From: Actinomadura sp. KC216
GTDB lineage: Bacteria > Actinomycetota > Actinomycetes > Streptosporangiales > Streptosporangiaceae
Reading direction: 5' to 3'
Assembly: GCF_004348535.1 (NCBI RefSeq)
Contig: NZ_SMJX01000023.1
Coordinates: forward strand, 1 to 47,510
DNA: 47,510 nucleotides
Position numbers and translations under genes: made by a program
Shown here: one piece after another, positions 1 to 8,584 of the stretch
Layout of the letters: every line of letters begins with the position of its first letter
Numbering within the stretch: the stretch's first letter is position 1
Notes under the pieces: model-generated
What the model saw: the letters and a program-made list of their open reading frames with translations, nothing else
Database searches by the model: none
What the model was told of the DNA's origin: nothing

Positions 1-2203
1 GGTGGGACAGGTCATGCGGGCCGAGGAGGGGTGCGGTGTGGCGGGCGAGGTCGGTGGCGTCTTCGGGTGAGGCGGCGAAGTAGATCTTGTTGCGGGCGTC
101 GGCGGAGATCGCGTCGCGGAGGTCTTTGGGGAGTTGGGATAGGTGCTGGTGGGCCAGGGTGAGGCTGAAGCGGTAGGCGCGGGCTTCGGCGAGGATGTCG
201 GAGATGGAGCCGGGCAGGTTGAGGAAGTTGTGGGCTTCGTCGATGTAGGCGGCCGCGTCGCGGCGTTCAACTTCGGCTTGGGTGGCGCGTGGGGTGATGG
301 CCTGCCAGGTGTGGGCGAGGAGCAGCGAACCGAGCAGCCGGACGGCGTCCTCGCCGAGGACGCCTTTGGGGAGGCGGGCGAGGATGAGGCCGCCGGTGCC
401 GAGCATGCCGCCCAGGTCGATGGTGGACGCGCCGCCAGAAAGGGTGTCGCGGACGAAGGGCCGCAGCAGGACGGCGCGGAGTTTGTTCATTACCGGGCCG
501 ATCACCGAGGCGCGGGCGGCGGGGGTGAGTTCGTCGTAGGACGCCCAGAACCCGCGCAGCAGTTCGTCCTCCAGCCGTGCGGTGACGCGGGCGCGGTAGG
601 GGGTGTCGACCAGCAGGCGGGGGATGTCGGCCAGGGTGGCGCGGGTGCCGTTGACGCGGGTGAGGGTGAGGCAGGCCGAGCGGAGCAGGTCGTCCAGGCG
701 TGGCCCCCAGGAGGAGGAGAAGCAGCGGCGGAAGGTGGTGATGATCGACTCGGCCGCGAACGCCGGATCCGCTCCGGCCAGCACGTTGAGACAGGGCGGG
801 CGGCCCCGGTCGGCCGGATCGAATAGCACGGTCCGGTCGATGGCGCGGTCGGGGAGCCGGTCCAGTACGTCGGTAACCAGGTCGCCTTTAGGGTCGATGA
901 CCAGTGCGCCGCGTCCCGCAGCGGCGTCGGACAGGATGAGGTTGGCCAGGAAGGTTGATTTGCCGACGCCGGTCTGGCCGAGGACGTGCAGGTGCTGGCG
1001 GGCGCCGGCGACGGTCAGCCCGACCGGTCGCGGTGCCCCGGCCTCGGAGTCGCCGAGCACACGGACACCGGGGCCGGAGACCGGGACGGCGGGAGAGGGC
1101 GCGACGGGGCGGGCGCCGGCGCGGGTGACACCCGGCGCGGCCAGGTCGTAGGGCAAGTGCGCCAGCGCCGCCAATTCGCGCACCGACAGCAGGAAGCCGC
1201 GGTGCAGGCGGCGGTCGGCGAGCCGGGCGGCGGGGCGGCGGAGGCGTCTGCGGCGGAGGTGTTGGTGGCCGGAGGTGAACAGCGCGAACGTGGACGCCAC
1301 TTCGTGGGCGTGCGCGCGCAGCCACCCTGCCTCGGCCTGATCGGGGTGGCGGGTGGCGACGCCGTAGCGGATCGCGGTCTCGAACCGCGGCTGGGCGGCC
1401 TTGGCGAGGATTGCGCGGACCTGCTCGGCCCGCTCGGGGAACTGCCGCGCCAGGTCGGCGGGTTCCCGGCGGCCGGTCATGCCGGGGGTGAGCAGGTCGA
1501 ACAGGGCGGCTTGGGGTGCGGTGGAGTGGGCTCCGCGCAGTGCGGCAGCGGCCCGGTGCGCGCGCCGCAACCGCCGCCCGGTCGCCGGGCGGGCCAGGAT
1601 CTGCACGGCCAGGTGCTCGCCGTCGGCGAGTCCGGACGCTGAGCCCAGCAGCCCTCGCAGCGGATCGGAGTCGTGGGTGTGGGTGAGCGGGAAGTGCTCT
1701 GCACGCCCGAGGACCAGCCGTCCCCCGGCGGCCTGGGCGTCAACGGGGAGCGGTCCCGTGGCGGCGCGGGTGGTGAGGGTGGCGCCGGGCCAGGCCGACC
1801 GGATCGTCTTCTCCACCAGCCCGGGCGGGACGGTGCCGGGCACCCAGACCTGGAAACGGACACCGGTGTGGTCGGCCAAGTACTCAAATGCCAGATGTGG
1901 CTGCCCGAACAGCACGCGTTTCCACGCGGGCAGGGTGAGACCGATCAGGTGCGCCCACCAGGCGGCGGCGCTGCCGTCCTCGACCTTCGGCGGGACCGCG
2001 ATCTCGATGATCCGTGCGCCGGGCGCGAGCCGGGTGTTGCGCCACCGCCACACCGTCCACCGAGCGGCCGCCACCACCGAAGCACCGGCAAAAACGCCGA
2101 TCGCGACGCCCGGCCCGTAGTGCGTGAATAGCTCAAGGAGTTGGCCAGGATCCTGCGGCAGTCCTGGAATCAGATCCGCGGTGCCCTGCAACGGCACGTT
2201 CAC
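1..2203 (-). CDS. VirD4/TraG-like conjugal coupling ATPase (3' end off the window)
   Basis: This frame is open from a GTG at 2203 to the left edge, giving 734 residues with no stop, so the gene is cut by the window. A Walker A motif GQTGVGKST lies at residues 409-417 (bases 953-979) and a Walker B stretch YIDEAHN at residues 653-659 (bases 227-247). One hydrophobic segment sits near residues 30-50, so the protein is probably anchored in the membrane with a cytoplasmic ATPase domain. Family knowledge: such hexameric ATPases bring the DNA substrate to a type IV secretion channel. The GTG overlaps the stop of the VirB4-like gene upstream (GTGA), implying translational coupling. It could instead be a TraC/DUF87-type ATPase, but the position beside VirB4 favours the coupling protein. 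Confidence 0.85.
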   Translation of the reverse strand, partial: MNVPLQGTADLIPGLPQDPGQLLELFTHYGPGVAIGVFAGASVVAAARWTVWRWRNTRLAPGARIIEIAVPPKVEDGSAAAWWAHLIGLTLPAWKRVLFGQPHLAFEYLADHTGVRFQVWVPGTVPPGLVEKTIRSAWPGATLTTRAATGPLPVDAQAAGGRLVLGRAEHFPLTHTHDSDPLRGLLGSASGLADGEHLAVQILARPATGRRLRRAHRAAAALRGAHSTAPQAALFDLLTPGMTGRREPADLARQFPERAEQVRAILAKAAQPRFETAIRYGVATRHPDQAEAGWLRAHAHEVASTFALFTSGHQHLRRRRLRRPAARLADRRLHRGFLLSVRELAALAHLPYDLAAPGVTRAGARPVAPSPAVPVSGPGVRVLGDSEAGAPRPVGLTVAGARQHLHVLGQTGVGKSTFLANLILSDAAAGRGALVIDPKGDLVTDVLDRLPDRAIDRTVLFDPADRGRPPCLNVLAGADPAFAAESIITTFRRCFSSSWGPRLDDLLRSACLTLTRVNGTRATLADIPRLLVDTPYRARVTARLEDELLRGFWASYDELTPAARASVIGPVMNKLRAVLLRPFVRDTLSGGASTIDLGGMLGTGGLILARLPKGVLGEDAVRLLGSLLLAHTWQAITPRATQAEVERRDAAAYIDEAHNFLNLPGSISDILAEARAYRFSLTLAHQHLSQLPKDLRDAISADARNKIYFAASPEDATDLARHTAPLLGPHDLSH

Positions 2204-4038
2204 GGCAGAGTCTCCCTTCGCACGTCGGTGGTGTCATCACGGTCGACGGCGGCGAGTTCGGCGGGATCTGTCGTGGTCAGCCGGTGCTCGTGCGGGCTGG
2301 CGATGCCGCTGAAGGCGGCCCGATCGGCACCGGTCGCGGTCCCGCACAGCAGCCCCTGCCCGCGGTCGGCGGTGAGCAGGAACGCCTTCTCCCCGTCGGT
2401 GAGGTCGAACGCGGCGGCGATACGGTCGATGGACTGGGGTGCTTGGCGGAGCAGGATCTGGGTCGCGGAGTTGGCGATGACCGCCTGCCCCAGATCGGAG
2501 CCGAGCAGGTCGGCGGCGTCCTGGGTGACCACCGCGAGCCCGGCCCAGTGCTTGCGGGCGGACTTGGCCAACCGATAGAGAAACCGGGCGCCCTCGTCCT
2601 CGCGCATCAGCGTCCAGGCCTCATCGACCACCACCAGCCGCCGGCGCCGATCGGAAGGGTCGGTGACGTGCCGCCAGATCGTGTCCAAGGCGAGGAGCAT
2701 CCCGACCTTGCGGGTCTCCTCGGGCAGGTCCCGCAGCGAGAACACGATCAGGTGGCCCTCGGGGCGGGTGGTGGTCGGCCCGGCGAACAGTCCTCGATAG
2801 GACCCGGTCACATACGGCGCCAGCCGCGCGGCCAGATCCGTCGCCTCCACCTCGCCGCCCTCGCCCATGCGCTCCAGTTCGAGGGCCAGATCGGCCAGCA
2901 CCGGTGCGCGGCGTTTCCAGCTGCGCGGGTCGGCGGTGATGCCGCACGCCTGGTAGGCGGCGAGGGTCGCCCGGTCCAGCACCGCCCGCGCCGCCGGGGG
3001 CAGCGGTTCACCGAGCATTCCGGCGATCAGCGTCTGTAGGAACAGCGCCCGCCGGATGAGCGTGTCCTCACCCCGCCCGGCGGGCAGATCGAACGGGTTA
3101 AAACACACCCCGGGCGCGCCGAGCGGAATGTGGGCACCACCGACCGCGCCGGCCAGGCGCCGGTACTCGTCTTCGGGATCGATGACGGCGACGTGCACGC
3201 CCTGGTAGAGCAGCCGCAGGGTTTCGAGTTTGGTGAAGTAGGACTTGCCCGCGCCCGAGCGGGCGATGGTGATCGAGTTGTAGTTGTCCTGGGCGAACCG
3301 GTCCCACACCACTACGCCGGAGGAGTAGGCGTTCAGCCCGTACAGCACCGGAGTATCGCCGAGCCGCGGTTGCAGATCCGGGGAGGTGAACGGGAACGCC
3401 GCCGCCAGCGCCGCGGTGTCGAACACTCGCCGCGCTTTCACGCTGTCGTGCGCGAGGGGCAGAGTAGTGGTCCAGCCTTGCAGGGCGCGGAAGGTGGTGG
3501 GTTGGGCGTCCAGCAGGAGCGAGGCCGCTAGTGCCCGCACCCGTTGCACTTCGCCGTCGAGGCTCGCGTCGTCGGCGGCGTGCACGGTCAGGTACAAGCC
3601 GACCCGAAACAATCGGCCGTGCCCGCGCGCGAGTGAGGCGGCGAGTTCGGCCGCGTCGTCGGCGGCGACTTCGGCTGCGAAGTCGGCTAGCCGCCCATGC
3701 TGGGCGTTGGTACGGGAGACCGATTCGAGGCGGGCGAGTTGCTTGCGCAGCCGCTGCGCCGCGATCAGCGGCGGCACCGGCTCCACGTGCAGGGACACGT
3801 CCAGGCGGCCCGGGTAGGTCAGCAGCGGCTCCAGCCAGCCTGCGCCGACCTCCCGCGGATACCCAGCCACCGTGAACGAGGCACACACCCCGTCCGGCAA
3901 CTCCACCGACTGCGGTCTCACCCGCAGCGCGCCGGGCCCGGCCATGCCCGACAAATCACCATCGCTGACCTCACCGGGGCCAGCGCCAGACCTGAACCGA
4001 TGCAGGACTCCGAGACGGCCGCCGGGCCCGCGCATCAT
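2200..4038 (-). CDS. VirB4-like type IV secretion ATPase
   Basis: The product is 612 residues. Walker A ARSGAGKS is at 259-266, Walker B LVVVDEAW at 468-475, and a conserved VVTQD follows at 503-507; the N-terminal third matches the CagE/TrbE/VirB4 pre-ATPase domain in style. VirB4 proteins power pilus assembly and substrate transfer at the inner face of the membrane. At about 610 residues it is shorter than typical VirB4 (about 800), as is usual in actinobacterial elements. The ATG at 4038 overlaps the preceding stop as ATGA, and the gene's own stop overlaps the next GTG, so it sits inside a tightly coupled operon. Confidence 0.9.
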   Translation of the reverse strand: MMRGPGGRLGVLHRFRSGAGPGEVSDGDLSGMAGPGALRVRPQSVELPDGVCASFTVAGYPREVGAGWLEPLLTYPGRLDVSLHVEPVPPLIAAQRLRKQLARLESVSRTNAQHGRLADFAAEVAADDAAELAASLARGHGRLFRVGLYLTVHAADDASLDGEVQRVRALAASLLLDAQPTTFRALQGWTTTLPLAHDSVKARRVFDTAALAAAFPFTSPDLQPRLGDTPVLYGLNAYSSGVVVWDRFAQDNYNSITIARSGAGKSYFTKLETLRLLYQGVHVAVIDPEDEYRRLAGAVGGAHIPLGAPGVCFNPFDLPAGRGEDTLIRRALFLQTLIAGMLGEPLPPAARAVLDRATLAAYQACGITADPRSWKRRAPVLADLALELERMGEGGEVEATDLAARLAPYVTGSYRGLFAGPTTTRPEGHLIVFSLRDLPEETRKVGMLLALDTIWRHVTDPSDRRRRLVVVDEAWTLMREDEGARFLYRLAKSARKHWAGLAVVTQDAADLLGSDLGQAVIANSATQILLRQAPQSIDRIAAAFDLTDGEKAFLLTADRGQGLLCGTATGADRAAFSGIASPHEHRLTTTDPAELAAVDRDDTTDVRRETLP

Positions 4039-5024
4039 GTGGTGCCTTCCTGCTTGACACTGATCAGCTCATCTGGAGCGGCGTTATCCACAGGACGAGG
4101 CCCGCCTGGGGATAGCGACTCGGCCAGCACCGCCACGCACGCATCGGCATCCAGGACCTCGGCGGCCACGCCGAGCGTGGCCAGCGCCTGCACGGCCTCG
4201 GCGGCGCGTCGCAATACCACCTGCGCCCCCGTTTCCCGGGTGGTTCGCTGCCGCTGGGCCTTCGACCACGGCACGGAGGCAGAAACAGGCGGGCCGTCGC
4301 TGATCACGATGAGGACCTGCCGGACGAGCAGATCGTGCGCGGTACCGATCTCGGTCAGGAACGCCGCATGCTCACCCGCCGCCTGCTCCAGAGCGGGATC
4401 CGGCAGCTCCGGCGCCTGAGCGGTGATGTGGTCGGCCAGACCGGACAGGTCGACCGGACGGGCTTGGACCAGCAACTGCACCGGGGAGTCCAGCGAGTTG
4501 AGCCACCGCCCGAACCCGGCGACCAGACTCGCCTGCTCACCCGCCGTACGCAGGCTGAACGCCACCGTGCCGGCCCGCACGATCACCGCGACACCACCGC
4601 CGTCGGCCAGTTCCATCACCCCGTCATGGCGAACGGCCCGGACCGGGAGCCGCAACGGCGCAGGCAACCGGCCGCGCATCCGGCACCACGACGGCGGCGG
4701 CTGCACCGGCTCACCCGCCGCAACCCGCGCCTTCGGGCTCCGCATGAACGCCAGGGCGGCGGCCGCGTAGCGGTCCAGGCCCATCCCGTCACGGCGGGCG
4801 ACCGACAGCACGATCCCGGCCGCCGCGACCGGCGTCGCCACCGCGACCAGGACCGGGAACGGCACCACCGCTTGAAAGGTGAGCCACAGCCACAACACCA
4901 CCGCAACCGTCCCGCCCAAGATCGCCAGCTGCCGGGCAGTGAGCCCATAAAGGATCTTGTCGGGCTGATCGACGTCAGCCGGAATCTTCACAGCCATCGG
5001 CCGCTGGCCCTGCTCGTTGCTCAC
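4035..5024 (-). CDS. PrgI-family type IV secretion membrane protein
   Basis: I start this gene at the GTG at 5024 rather than the upstream ATG at 5057, because GTGA overlaps the previous stop exactly and a GGAGGAG ribosome site lies 5 bases before it; this gives 329 residues. The N-terminal 100 residues show the PrgI pattern: a short cytoplasmic start with KIPADVDQPDKILYGLT, then two closely spaced hydrophobic helices. The remaining 200 or so residues are soluble and of unknown role. PrgI proteins are thought to act as the VirB3-like inner-membrane partner of VirB4, which fits its place just upstream of the VirB4 gene. Confidence 0.8.
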   Translation of the reverse strand: MSNEQGQRPMAVKIPADVDQPDKILYGLTARQLAILGGTVAVVLWLWLTFQAVVPFPVLVAVATPVAAAGIVLSVARRDGMGLDRYAAAALAFMRSPKARVAAGEPVQPPPSWCRMRGRLPAPLRLPVRAVRHDGVMELADGGGVAVIVRAGTVAFSLRTAGEQASLVAGFGRWLNSLDSPVQLLVQARPVDLSGLADHITAQAPELPDPALEQAAGEHAAFLTEIGTAHDLLVRQVLIVISDGPPVSASVPWSKAQRQRTTRETGAQVVLRRAAEAVQALATLGVAAEVLDADACVAVLAESLSPGGPRPVDNAAPDELISVKQEGTT

Positions 5025-6724
5025 TTGCTCCTCCGGCGCTTGGGCGGGTCGATCCACAAGGTCAGCTGCCGGTGCGGCACCGGCCGTCTGGGCATTCCGG
5101 GCAACATCAGCTGCCGCGACCGCGCCCGAGGCCGCGCCGGAGCGGCGGCCGGCGGCGGCACAGTCGGCTGGCGGACACGGGTGACCGGGATCGGCAAGGT
5201 CAGTTGCACCGGCCGTTGGGTCCCCGGCCTTGCGGGTGCAGGCGGGTGCGGGATCGGGAGCGCCAGTTGCATCGGTCGTGGGTCTCCTTCGGGTCCGGTC
5301 TCGGGTTCGCCTGGCTCATTCGGCGGTGGTGGCGTCGCAGGTCCCGCAGATCCTGCGGGGCCTGCGGGAAGAGCAAGCGGAGGTCGAGGGCTGGGCAGCT
5401 GTGGTCGGCGCGGCGGTGCTGGCGGTGGTTGGACAGGCGGCGGGTTCTCCACCGACGCGGGTACGGCGGTGCGGCGTCGGCCGCCGAGCAAGGCACCCAG
5501 GCCCCGGTAGACGATCAGGCTGCGCAGCAGGCCACCGAGCATGCGCGGTTGTGCGGGGCGCCAGACGGTGCGCGCGACCCAGGACGGGATCCGCAGCAGC
5601 ACCCATAGCAGGCATCCCGCCACCAGCAGATCGGTGAAGTCGTTGTCGGTGGGCATCCCGAGGAGTTGGTCGCTGGTGTCGTCGGTTTCGGTGAACAGCA
5701 GCCGGTAGGCGGTCGCCAGCGCCAGCGCCTGGCACACCTGGATCGCCAGCAGCCCGCTCATCCCGCGCCACCACAGCCGCGCCAGCCCGTCGGTGAGCGG
5801 CAGCGCGTGGAACATCAATGCCACCGGTGCCGCCGCGATCAGCACCATGGTCAGTGCCAGCCGGATGGCGTAGGTGAACACCACGCCCAGCGCCAGCACC
5901 ACCACGCCCAGCGCGATCAGTGCGCCGAACGGTGAACCCGGGATGAGGCTCGCGGCCACGAATCCCGCGACAATGTCGGCGACCACACTCGGATCGGTCG
6001 ACTCCGCGCCCGCGTGGAGGAACGCTCCGGCGAGGCCGTTGGCGAAACTGATGCCGTGTCCGATCAGGATCAGGCTGAGGTTGGAGGCCAGGAACGCCCC
6101 GACGATCCGGACGGCCAGTTGGGCGGGGGTGAGTTCGGCGCCGGGCAGGTTGTGCCCGGCCATCAGCCATACACCGCCCGCGGTGATCAGCAGAACGAAG
6201 CAGGTGTTGGCGATCGTCTGCGACACGGCCCACAAGTCACGCGCCCGCGTCATCTGCGGTGAGTCCATCTCCGGGGTGCCCAGCACGGACTGATGCAGGG
6301 TGCCGAAGATCGGCTTGGCCGCAGACGACACCAGATCGGAGAACCAGCCGTTCACCGCGCGCTTGGCCATACAGCTCACATCGGCGAACCCGCACTCGTC
6401 CTCTGCACCACCTGCGCCTTGCCCGCCCGTACCAGGGGCGCCTGGGGCGGTCGGCGTCGGTGGTGATCCCGGTGACGGTGACGGTGACGGTGACGACGGC
6501 TGCGGTGCAGGGGGAGTGGGAGGTACTCCCGGTGAAGGTTGCACGGGTGCCGCGGGGGTCGGGCTCGGTGCGGGATCGGCTCCGGCGCGAGAAGGCTGTA
6601 CCGACACCCACAACCAGGCGCAGGCCGCCAACGCCACGATCGCCGCGACCCTGGCCGCGCAGGTCCGCAGTGACCTGAGCCCGACTGCCCAGGGTGGCGG
6701 AGGCGGGATGGTGGAGGGCGTCAC
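5021..6724 (-). CDS. Polytopic membrane protein of the conjugation operon (VirB6/TrbL-like)
   Basis: The 567-residue product begins at a GTG that overlaps the pilin stop (GTGA). It has an N-terminal hydrophobic signal segment (about residues 24-45), a proline/serine-rich stretch, then at least five or six hydrophobic helices between about residues 160 and 390, and a long proline-rich, basic cytoplasmic-type tail ending in KRRRSK. Polytopic proteins between the pilin and VirB4 genes usually fill the VirB6/TrbL role of inner-membrane channel component. I see no diagnostic motif, so that assignment rests on topology and neighbours. Confidence 0.7.
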   Translation of the reverse strand: MTPSTIPPPPPWAVGLRSLRTCAARVAAIVALAACAWLWVSVQPSRAGADPAPSPTPAAPVQPSPGVPPTPPAPQPSSPSPSPSPGSPPTPTAPGAPGTGGQGAGGAEDECGFADVSCMAKRAVNGWFSDLVSSAAKPIFGTLHQSVLGTPEMDSPQMTRARDLWAVSQTIANTCFVLLITAGGVWLMAGHNLPGAELTPAQLAVRIVGAFLASNLSLILIGHGISFANGLAGAFLHAGAESTDPSVVADIVAGFVAASLIPGSPFGALIALGVVVLALGVVFTYAIRLALTMVLIAAAPVALMFHALPLTDGLARLWWRGMSGLLAIQVCQALALATAYRLLFTETDDTSDQLLGMPTDNDFTDLLVAGCLLWVLLRIPSWVARTVWRPAQPRMLGGLLRSLIVYRGLGALLGGRRRTAVPASVENPPPVQPPPAPPRRPQLPSPRPPLALPAGPAGSAGPATPPPPNEPGEPETGPEGDPRPMQLALPIPHPPAPARPGTQRPVQLTLPIPVTRVRQPTVPPPAAAPARPRARSRQLMLPGMPRRPVPHRQLTLWIDPPKRRRSK

Positions 6725-7176
6725 GAGGGCCCGCCGACGATGGTCTGCAGCAGCTTGACCAGCACCGGAGCAAGCACCGCGACCGAGTACCCGATCGCGG
6801 CGTACCGCAGCGTTCTCTTGGCGGCCTCCACCTCACCCGGATCGCCTCCGGCAAGCATGAGGCGGGCGCCGCCGATCGTGGCGAACAACGTCGCCAACCC
6901 CACCAGGAGCCCGACGATCACGTTCCGCAGATTGCGGATCACCTCATCCAGCGACCCCGCCGCGGCCAAACTCGTGCCAGCCTCGGCGACCCCCGGCACC
7001 AGAAGCGCTGCAGCCGCGCACCCGCCCGTCCACAACAGTGACGCCGCCACCAGACGGCCCCGACCGGGACGCCGACCCCCTTGGCTCTCAGGTGTGGAAA
7101 GCCCTGCGGCAGGCTGGCCGGTTGTGGGTCGCTGCGCGCGACGGATGGCAAGGCGTGAGCGGTTGTGGGAGTGCAT
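6721..7176 (-). CDS. TrbC/VirB2-like pilin subunit
   Basis: The product is 151 residues. A basic N-terminus is followed by a hydrophobic signal segment ending VPGVAEA, a likely signal peptidase site. The mature part has two hydrophobic helices separated by a short loop with GGDPGEVEAAK, which is the TrbC/VirB2 pattern. VirB2-type proteins polymerise into the conjugative pilus or an equivalent surface structure. The ATG at 7176 has a GGAG about 10 bases upstream. It is the first gene of the row 7176 to 1, in which every junction is a 4-base overlap. Confidence 0.8.
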   Translation of the reverse strand: MHSHNRSRLAIRRAQRPTTGQPAAGLSTPESQGGRRPGRGRLVAASLLWTGGCAAAALLVPGVAEAGTSLAAAGSLDEVIRNLRNVIVGLLVGLATLFATIGGARLMLAGGDPGEVEAAKRTLRYAAIGYSVAVLAPVLVKLLQTIVGGPS

Positions 7177-7566
7177 GGCAGCGCGTCTCCTGAATGTTCG
7201 ACGGCGAGTAGGAGCTGCCAGGCGAGATCACCGGTGACGGTGCGACCGGCGCGCGTGGGTGTCCTCCTTGAAGGAACGCGAGGTGACGGTTGGATGCGGC
7301 GGGGACCGGGTTGAGACCGTCCGCGTCGGCTCCACCAGCACCGGTGATCTCGACAGGCACCCCTGAAGCACCGCGCTCGGGCCCAGAATTCGCCGACCAA
7401 CCGAGAGCGATTGCCAAGACTTGACCAGACCGCGATCGATGAAGAAGGACCCGGAAGCTCTCAGAAGTTCTTCGGCCACAAGTACAAGCCGGGCGCCTGG
7501 GTCACGGTCGACGACGGCTGCTGGAGTTCAGCGCTCGGTCAGCCGGTCACGGCGGCGCGATGCCGG
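7177..7566. other. Non-coding stretch upstream of the conjugation operon
   Basis: There are 390 bases here between the operon's first ATG and the stop of the next minus-strand gene. Several overlapping frames stay open but none has both a convincing start and protein-like composition. It probably holds the operon promoter; I could not place one with confidence. Confidence 0.5.
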
Positions 7567-8154
7567 TCACCGGCGGAAGTAGTCGCCTAGTGCGGCGATG
7601 CACGCGGTTCGGCGGGTGGAGTCGTGGGGGTACCGGCGGTGGCATTCGTCGTGAACCCACGCCGGTGCCCGACGTGGCCTCTCCGGCTGAAGAGATGGTG
7701 AAACGGAGCGGTGCGGGATCGAGCTGTTGCGGCCCTTCCCGGTCCGAGGGCGTGGCGCCCGAGAGCGCCGCGCACCGGTGGCCTCAGGCTGTCCGGGACC
7801 GTTCTCTGGGGATGCCGACCGGTCACCATGGCCGGCCTGGGCCTGCGTGCGGCCGCGAGGTTCGGGCTGCTCGTGGACGAGAGGTGGCGCGGACCTGGAC
7901 GGGCTGGGCCGCAGGCCATTGCTCGTCCCCGCGCTTGCCGTCGGGGCAGGGCGCGGTGACCCCGGAGGCGATGCGTCGCCGAGATGCAGCACGGCTGCAG
8001 TGCCGACGGAAGCCACCATGGCGCTGATCAGAGGCGCACCCAGGCGGAGGCCGCGGCGCCGCCTCAGACGACGGTGAGGGCGAACACGCCACGGCTCGTC
8101 GGGCAAGGGAGGCACACGCGCCTTCGGATCTGAACTCCGGTCATTGATCACCAC
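7567..8154 (-). CDS. Single-span membrane protein with proline-rich linker, function unknown
   Basis: The 195-residue product has a very basic N-terminus (residues 23-37), one hydrophobic helix (about 38-58), a long proline/serine/arginine linker, and a short C-terminal module with two cysteines at 171 and 185 within an ECHRRYPHDSTRR-type sequence. The layout suggests a cytoplasmic start with the tail outside the cell, the two cysteines possibly forming a disulfide. GTG codons at 8154 and 8151 are both possible starts; no strong ribosome site is visible. Its position just upstream of the conjugation operon, on the same strand, suggests an element-specific role. I do not recognise the family with certainty. 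Confidence 0.55.
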   Translation of the reverse strand: MVINDRSSDPKARVPPLPDEPWRVRPHRRLRRRRGLRLGAPLISAMVASVGTAAVLHLGDASPPGSPRPAPTASAGTSNGLRPSPSRSAPPLVHEQPEPRGRTQAQAGHGDRSASPENGPGQPEATGARRSRAPRPRTGKGRNSSIPHRSVSPSLQPERPRRAPAWVHDECHRRYPHDSTRRTACIAALGDYFRR

Positions 8155-8584
8155 ACGTGGCTACCAAGAGTGATACCGCTGCGACAATCAGGCTCGCTGG
8201 CGATGGATCAGAGCCCGACCGCCGCCACCAACGAGCTCCGCGAGTCGTTCCTAAAGGCCGATCGCCTATGGCCACGCCGCGGTCACGCTGGGGCTGCTCG
8301 CCGCCCACGGTGTCACGCTCGGCTTGGTGACCGCCGCATCGAACATCCTCTGGCTCCGTGCTGCGGATTGATGCGTCCCGGGCGTGGTCCAGAGGCGGGC
8401 GGCGGCGTGAATTTGACCGGACCGTGACCCGGGTCCGGGGTGAAGATCGGGCCGGATGGCGGTGCTTCATCGGTGCACGGGGATCGGGTGGCCGTCTCGG
8501 GTCACCCAGCAGATGAACCACACACCGTCCAACCCGAACCACTCACCCACAGGAACCGGCACCACCGGCCCCGCCGGGCGCAGG
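8155..8584. other. Divergent intergenic region with a broken small gene
   Basis: These 430 bases separate the minus-strand membrane protein from the plus-strand methyltransferase cassette. The only coding signal I trust is the frameshifted small gene at 8203-8371. A 133-residue minus-strand frame (8141-8542) looks like a shadow. Promoters for both directions are expected here but not identified. Confidence 0.45.
8203..8371 (+). pseudogene. Small membrane protein gene broken by a one-base frameshift
   Basis: An ATG at 8203 opens a frame with a plausible hydrophilic start (TNELRESFLKADR). About 20 codons in, the protein-like signal moves to the next frame, which encodes AYGHAAVTLGLLAAHG followed by a hydrophobic helix and stops with TGA at 8369-8371. 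The second frame has a stop just upstream and no start of its own, so the two halves look like one gene of about 55 residues separated by a +1 shift near base 8263. It may be a true pseudogene, an assembly error, or programmed frameshifting. Confidence 0.4.

Noticed and set aside
143..2131. Several plus-strand frames of 180-240 codons
   Set aside because: They lie opposite the long minus-strand ATPase frame with Walker motifs and have Arg/Gly/Ala-skewed composition typical of shadows in GC-rich DNA.
8141..8542. 133-codon minus-strand frame ending in a hydrophobic stretch
   Set aside because: The body is Arg/Pro/Ser-rich without domain features, and it opposes the small membrane gene on the plus strand.
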